A stretch of DNA of 8,107 nucleotides. It comes from Cyclobacteriaceae bacterium (GTDB lineage Bacteria > Bacteroidota > Bacteroidia > Cytophagales > Cyclobacteriaceae). The notes beneath the pieces were generated by a model. It worked only from the letters and a program-made list of their open reading frames with translations, was not told the origin of the DNA and did not search any database. Of this stretch, positions 6,350 to 8,107 are shown piece after piece. Each line of letters opens with the position of its first letter. Within the stretch, counting starts at the first letter, position 1. A program made the position numbers and the translations under genes. The DNA lies in NCBI GenBank assembly GCA_026994125.1, contig JALWRJ010000099.1, positions 1-8,107 on the forward strand, in the 5' to 3' direction.

Positions 6350-7258
6350 TTAATCAAACGCTGGTAACGTTGGGCGAGTACGAATACCCTCGTTAATTAA
6401 TCTGATAATACGACTCCTTTCTTCGCCTGCCAAAGGCAACCGGGGTGGCCGTACATATTCAGAACCCAATCCGGTAAGCGACTCGGCCATTTTAATGTAC
6501 TGCACAAGTTTAGGGTGCACATCTAATTCCAATAAAGGAATAAACCAATGGTATATATCGATGGCTTCCTGGTAACGTTTTTTTTGCACTAACTTGTAAA
6601 TAGCTACTGTTTCGTTAGGAAATGCACACACCAAGCCGGCTACCCATCCATCGGCTCCCATCAGCAGGCTTTCGAGGGCCAGATTATCTACTCCACTTAA
6701 AATTTTAAAGCGGTTGCCAAATTTAATTTTTAATTTGGTTAAGTAAGTAATGTCGCGCGATGATTCTTTTATAGCCTGGATAGTTGGCCAATGGCTTATT
6801 TCTTCAAACATTTCTAACGTTACCGGTATTTTATAATCGATTGGATTATTATAAATCATAATGGGCAACGAGGTGGCATCGGCTACTTGCTTAAAATAAG
6901 CCAGGGTTTCATTGGCATCAGCGGCATATCGCATAGGCGGCAACAACATAAGGCCATCGGCTCCTTTAGCCTCCAGTGTTTTGGCCAAAGCAACGGCAGC
7001 CTCGGTAGTTTGTTCGGCAATATTTACCACCACATCTACCTTTCCCCGGGCAACCGATAAAGCAGATTCGAGCAGTAGCACCTTTTCCTGTTGCGATAAG
7101 CTAGCCGCTTCGCCCAAGGTGCCACCAAGTACCACCCCAGCAATACCGGCTGTCAGTTGCTCTTGAATATTCGCTAAAAAACCCTCTATATCCAGGCTAT
7201 TATTACTCGTAAATTTGGTGGTTACCGCTGGGTACACCCCCATCCAATTATTCTTCAT
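6350..7258 (-). CDS. DHDPS/NAL-superfamily lyase, likely 1-pyrroline-4-hydroxy-2-carboxylate deaminase
   Basis: A class I aldolase-fold (TIM barrel) Schiff-base enzyme. The proposed reaction is deamination and dehydration of 1-pyrroline-4-hydroxy-2-carboxylate to 2-oxoglutarate semialdehyde and ammonia. From the preferred ATG it has 302 residues, the usual family size. Visible features (numbered from this start) are the N-terminal GVYPAVTTKF (7-16), the GGTLGE substrate-carboxylate loop (45-50), the Tyr of IYNNP (Y136), the Schiff-base lysine K164 in AIKESS, and LSGVDN (187-192). The frame opens 16 codons further upstream, to an ATG at 7306, but that extension would put the TAACTTTG promoter box inside the gene and adds residues not typical of the family, so I use 7258. 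The family fold is certain. The substrate is inferred from the neighbours; a dihydrodipicolinate synthase or 2-keto-3-deoxy-acid lyase is the alternative. It is the first gene of the operon. Confidence 0.88.
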   Translation of the reverse strand: MKNNWMGVYPAVTTKFTSNNSLDIEGFLANIQEQLTAGIAGVVLGGTLGEAASLSQQEKVLLLESALSVARGKVDVVVNIAEQTTEAAVALAKTLEAKGADGLMLLPPMRYAADANETLAYFKQVADATSLPIMIYNNPIDYKIPVTLEMFEEISHWPTIQAIKESSRDITYLTKLKIKFGNRFKILSGVDNLALESLLMGADGWVAGLVCAFPNETVAIYKLVQKKRYQEAIDIYHWFIPLLELDVHPKLVQYIKMAESLTGLGSEYVRPPRLPLAGEERSRIIRLINEGIRTRPTLPAFD

Positions 7259-7270
7259 GCTTTTTGTTTT

Positions 7271-7278
7271 CAAAGTTA
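7271..7278 (-). promoter_or_regulatory. Promoter -7 box (TAACTTTG) of the hydroxyproline operon
   Basis: The minus strand reads TAACTTTG, an exact TAnnTTTG Bacteroidota -7 element, 12 nt before the lyase ATG at 7258. The transcript would have only a very short A-rich leader. The -33 element is weak: TTTA (7297-7300) at an 18-nt spacing differs by one base from TTTG, while a perfect TTTG (7304-7307) sits at an over-long 25-nt spacing. A poor -33 box suits an activator-dependent promoter. Confidence 0.55.
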
Positions 7279-7308
7279 GAAGTACAAGGATGTGTGTAAA
7301 AGACAAAA

Positions 7309-7339
7309 TTTAACCATTATCAATACTTTTTTAACCATT
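7309..7339. promoter_or_regulatory. 10-bp direct repeat with 21-bp period, candidate AraC-family operator
   Basis: TTTAACCATT occurs at 7309-7318 and again, identically, at 7330-7339, so the copies are offset by 21 bp (two helical turns) with an 11-bp spacer. AraC-family proteins, each with two helix-turn-helix motifs, typically bind such direct repeats as dimers; the 21-bp register is that of the araI1-araI2 half-sites. The pair sits immediately upstream of the -33 region of the operon promoter and between that promoter and the divergent AraC-type gene, where an activator site would be expected. Binding is inferred from position and geometry only. Confidence 0.5.
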
Positions 7340-7380
7340 TTTTAAATATATTCATTAATACCTGTTATTTTTATACCATA

Positions 7381-8107
7381 ATGAAAGCTTTACCATTTAA
7401 AATAGCTGCACTGGAAAATGCTTCGCTTAAGGTAGAGCGAGAACAATTGCCCCGGTTTTATCCATATTTTCACACCCATCAGGAGCTTCAACTTACGCAC
7501 ATTATACTTGGGCGGGGAACTGCTTTTGTGGGCGATGCCATTGCGCCCTTTAAGCCTGGCGATGTTTTTTTCATCCCTTCTAACCTGCCTCATGTGTTTA
7601 AGTCGGAGGAGGCTACGCCTGTTGAAAGCCTATCGGTATATTTTGATAAGTCGCTTATTACTACGAATGCCCACCTACCCGAATACCGAAATTTAAATCA
7701 TTTTTTGGAAGGCTTAAATCAGGCTGCTTTCTTTACCAACAAATTGCTAACACTTAGCATACAATATCTGCATGCTATGGAAACCCTGGATGGCATTTTT
7801 ATTGTAACTAAATTAATTGAACTGCTTGCATACATTTTGGTTAGCGAGGATATTAAATTTTTATCAACACCCCGCGGCAAGCATTTAAAAACTACCGAAA
7901 ACGAACGTATAAGCAAAATTATAGATTATTTATACGAGCACTCAACCAACCCGATTACTCTAACTCAGGTAGCCCAACAAGCTAACATGACCCCTCAGGC
8001 CTTTTGCAGGTATTTTAAAAAGCATACCCGTAAAACCATGGTAGAATACCTTAACCAGTTACGGGTGCACCAGGTGTGCCAATGGCTGCAACAAGGCAAT
8101 TATACTA
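7381..8107 (+). CDS. AraC-family transcriptional regulator, 3' end cut by window
   Basis: A frame open from the ATG at 7381 to the right edge gives 242 residues. The N-terminal half looks like a cupin-type effector domain: FHTHQELQL at 30-38, LGRGTAFVGD at 43-52, and KPGDVFFIPSNLPHVF at 58-73. The C-terminal part begins the AraC DNA-binding domain. The first helix-turn-helix is about 192-214, with ITLTQVAQQANMTPQAFCRYFKK, followed by the linker THRKTMVEYLNQLRV-type segment (about 216-228). The second helix-turn-helix is mostly missing; by family length about 45-50 residues lie beyond the window. It is transcribed away from the hydroxyproline operon, 122 bp from its first gene, and is inferred to control it, perhaps as an activator sensing hydroxyproline or a pathway intermediate. 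No Shine-Dalgarno is visible. Cupin-type AraC proteins often bind small carboxylates or sugars, so the effector cannot be read from sequence alone. Confidence 0.88.
   Translation, partial: MKALPFKIAALENASLKVEREQLPRFYPYFHTHQELQLTHIILGRGTAFVGDAIAPFKPGDVFFIPSNLPHVFKSEEATPVESLSVYFDKSLITTNAHLPEYRNLNHFLEGLNQAAFFTNKLLTLSIQYLHAMETLDGIFIVTKLIELLAYILVSEDIKFLSTPRGKHLKTTENERISKIIDYLYEHSTNPITLTQVAQQANMTPQAFCRYFKKHTRKTMVEYLNQLRVHQVCQWLQQGNYT

Larger units (their letters stand above)
7259..7380. other. Divergent regulatory region between lyase and AraC-type gene
   Basis: This 122-bp AT-rich spacer separates two divergently read genes. On the minus strand it holds the TAACTTTG box and the 21-bp-period direct repeat. 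On the plus strand, upstream of the regulator, the best promoter-like match is TATTTTTA at 7366-7373 (7 of 8 to TAnnTTTG) with no recognisable -33 partner, so the regulator promoter is unresolved. The arrangement would let one bound regulator act on both directions. Confidence 0.6.

Noticed and set aside
7259..7306. N-terminal 16-residue extension of the lyase as a signal or membrane segment
   Set aside because: It is moderately hydrophobic but contains the promoter box and is not a family feature; the enzyme is cytoplasmic.
7390..7916. Two small minus-strand open frames inside the AraC-type gene (7390-7593 and 7719-7916)
   Set aside because: They overlap a continuous plus-strand frame with AraC-family features and show no motifs or leaders.
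1..8107. Mobile element, phage, toxin-antitoxin or CRISPR content
   Set aside because: Every gene is an intact metabolic enzyme or regulator, apart from truncation at the window edges. I found no transposase, integrase, terminal inverted repeats or spaced repeat array.

Overview
The window looks like a chromosomal segment from a Bacteroidota (Bacteroidetes) bacterium. The reasons are AT-rich intergenic DNA, A-rich gene leaders mostly lacking a Shine-Dalgarno sequence, a TAnnTTTG-type promoter box (7271-7278, minus strand), and the cysQ-cysC-cysD gene order. It holds eight genes: seven on the minus strand and one, at the right edge, on the plus strand. The genes at both ends are cut by the window. 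I see no tRNA, rRNA, CRISPR array, insertion sequence, integrase or prophage sequence.

Right part (about 2395-7380): a catabolic cluster that encodes, step for step, the known bacterial route for trans-4-hydroxy-L-proline. In transcription order (right to left) it has a DHDPS-superfamily lyase (likely pyrroline-4-hydroxy-2-carboxylate deaminase), a 2-oxoglutarate-semialdehyde dehydrogenase of the ALDH family, a 4-hydroxyproline 2-epimerase with both catalytic cysteines, and a DadA-like FAD amino-acid oxidase/dehydrogenase. The inferred flow is trans-4-hydroxy-L-proline to cis-4-hydroxy-D-proline (epimerase), to 1-pyrroline-4-hydroxy-2-carboxylate (FAD enzyme), to 2-oxoglutarate semialdehyde plus ammonia (lyase), to 2-oxoglutarate (ALDH). 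A divergent AraC-family regulator (7381 to the right edge) is the obvious candidate controller. The 122-bp divergent region carries a perfect 10-bp direct repeat with a 21-bp period just upstream of the promoter, the geometry of an AraC-type operator.

Left part (1-2239): a sulfate-activation cassette cysQ-cysC-cysD. CysD, with a CysN expected beyond the left edge, makes APS. CysC phosphorylates APS to PAPS. CysQ removes the by-product 3'-phosphoadenosine 5'-phosphate. The genes are tightly packed (11-nt gap, then a 1-nt TAATG overlap). A 155-bp gap separates them from the hydroxyproline genes, and they are probably a separate transcription unit.

The pathway itself is described in other bacteria, so I do not claim a new system. 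The most checkable new points are the AraC-type direct repeat, the promoter-based correction of the lyase start, and the substrate of the FAD enzyme.
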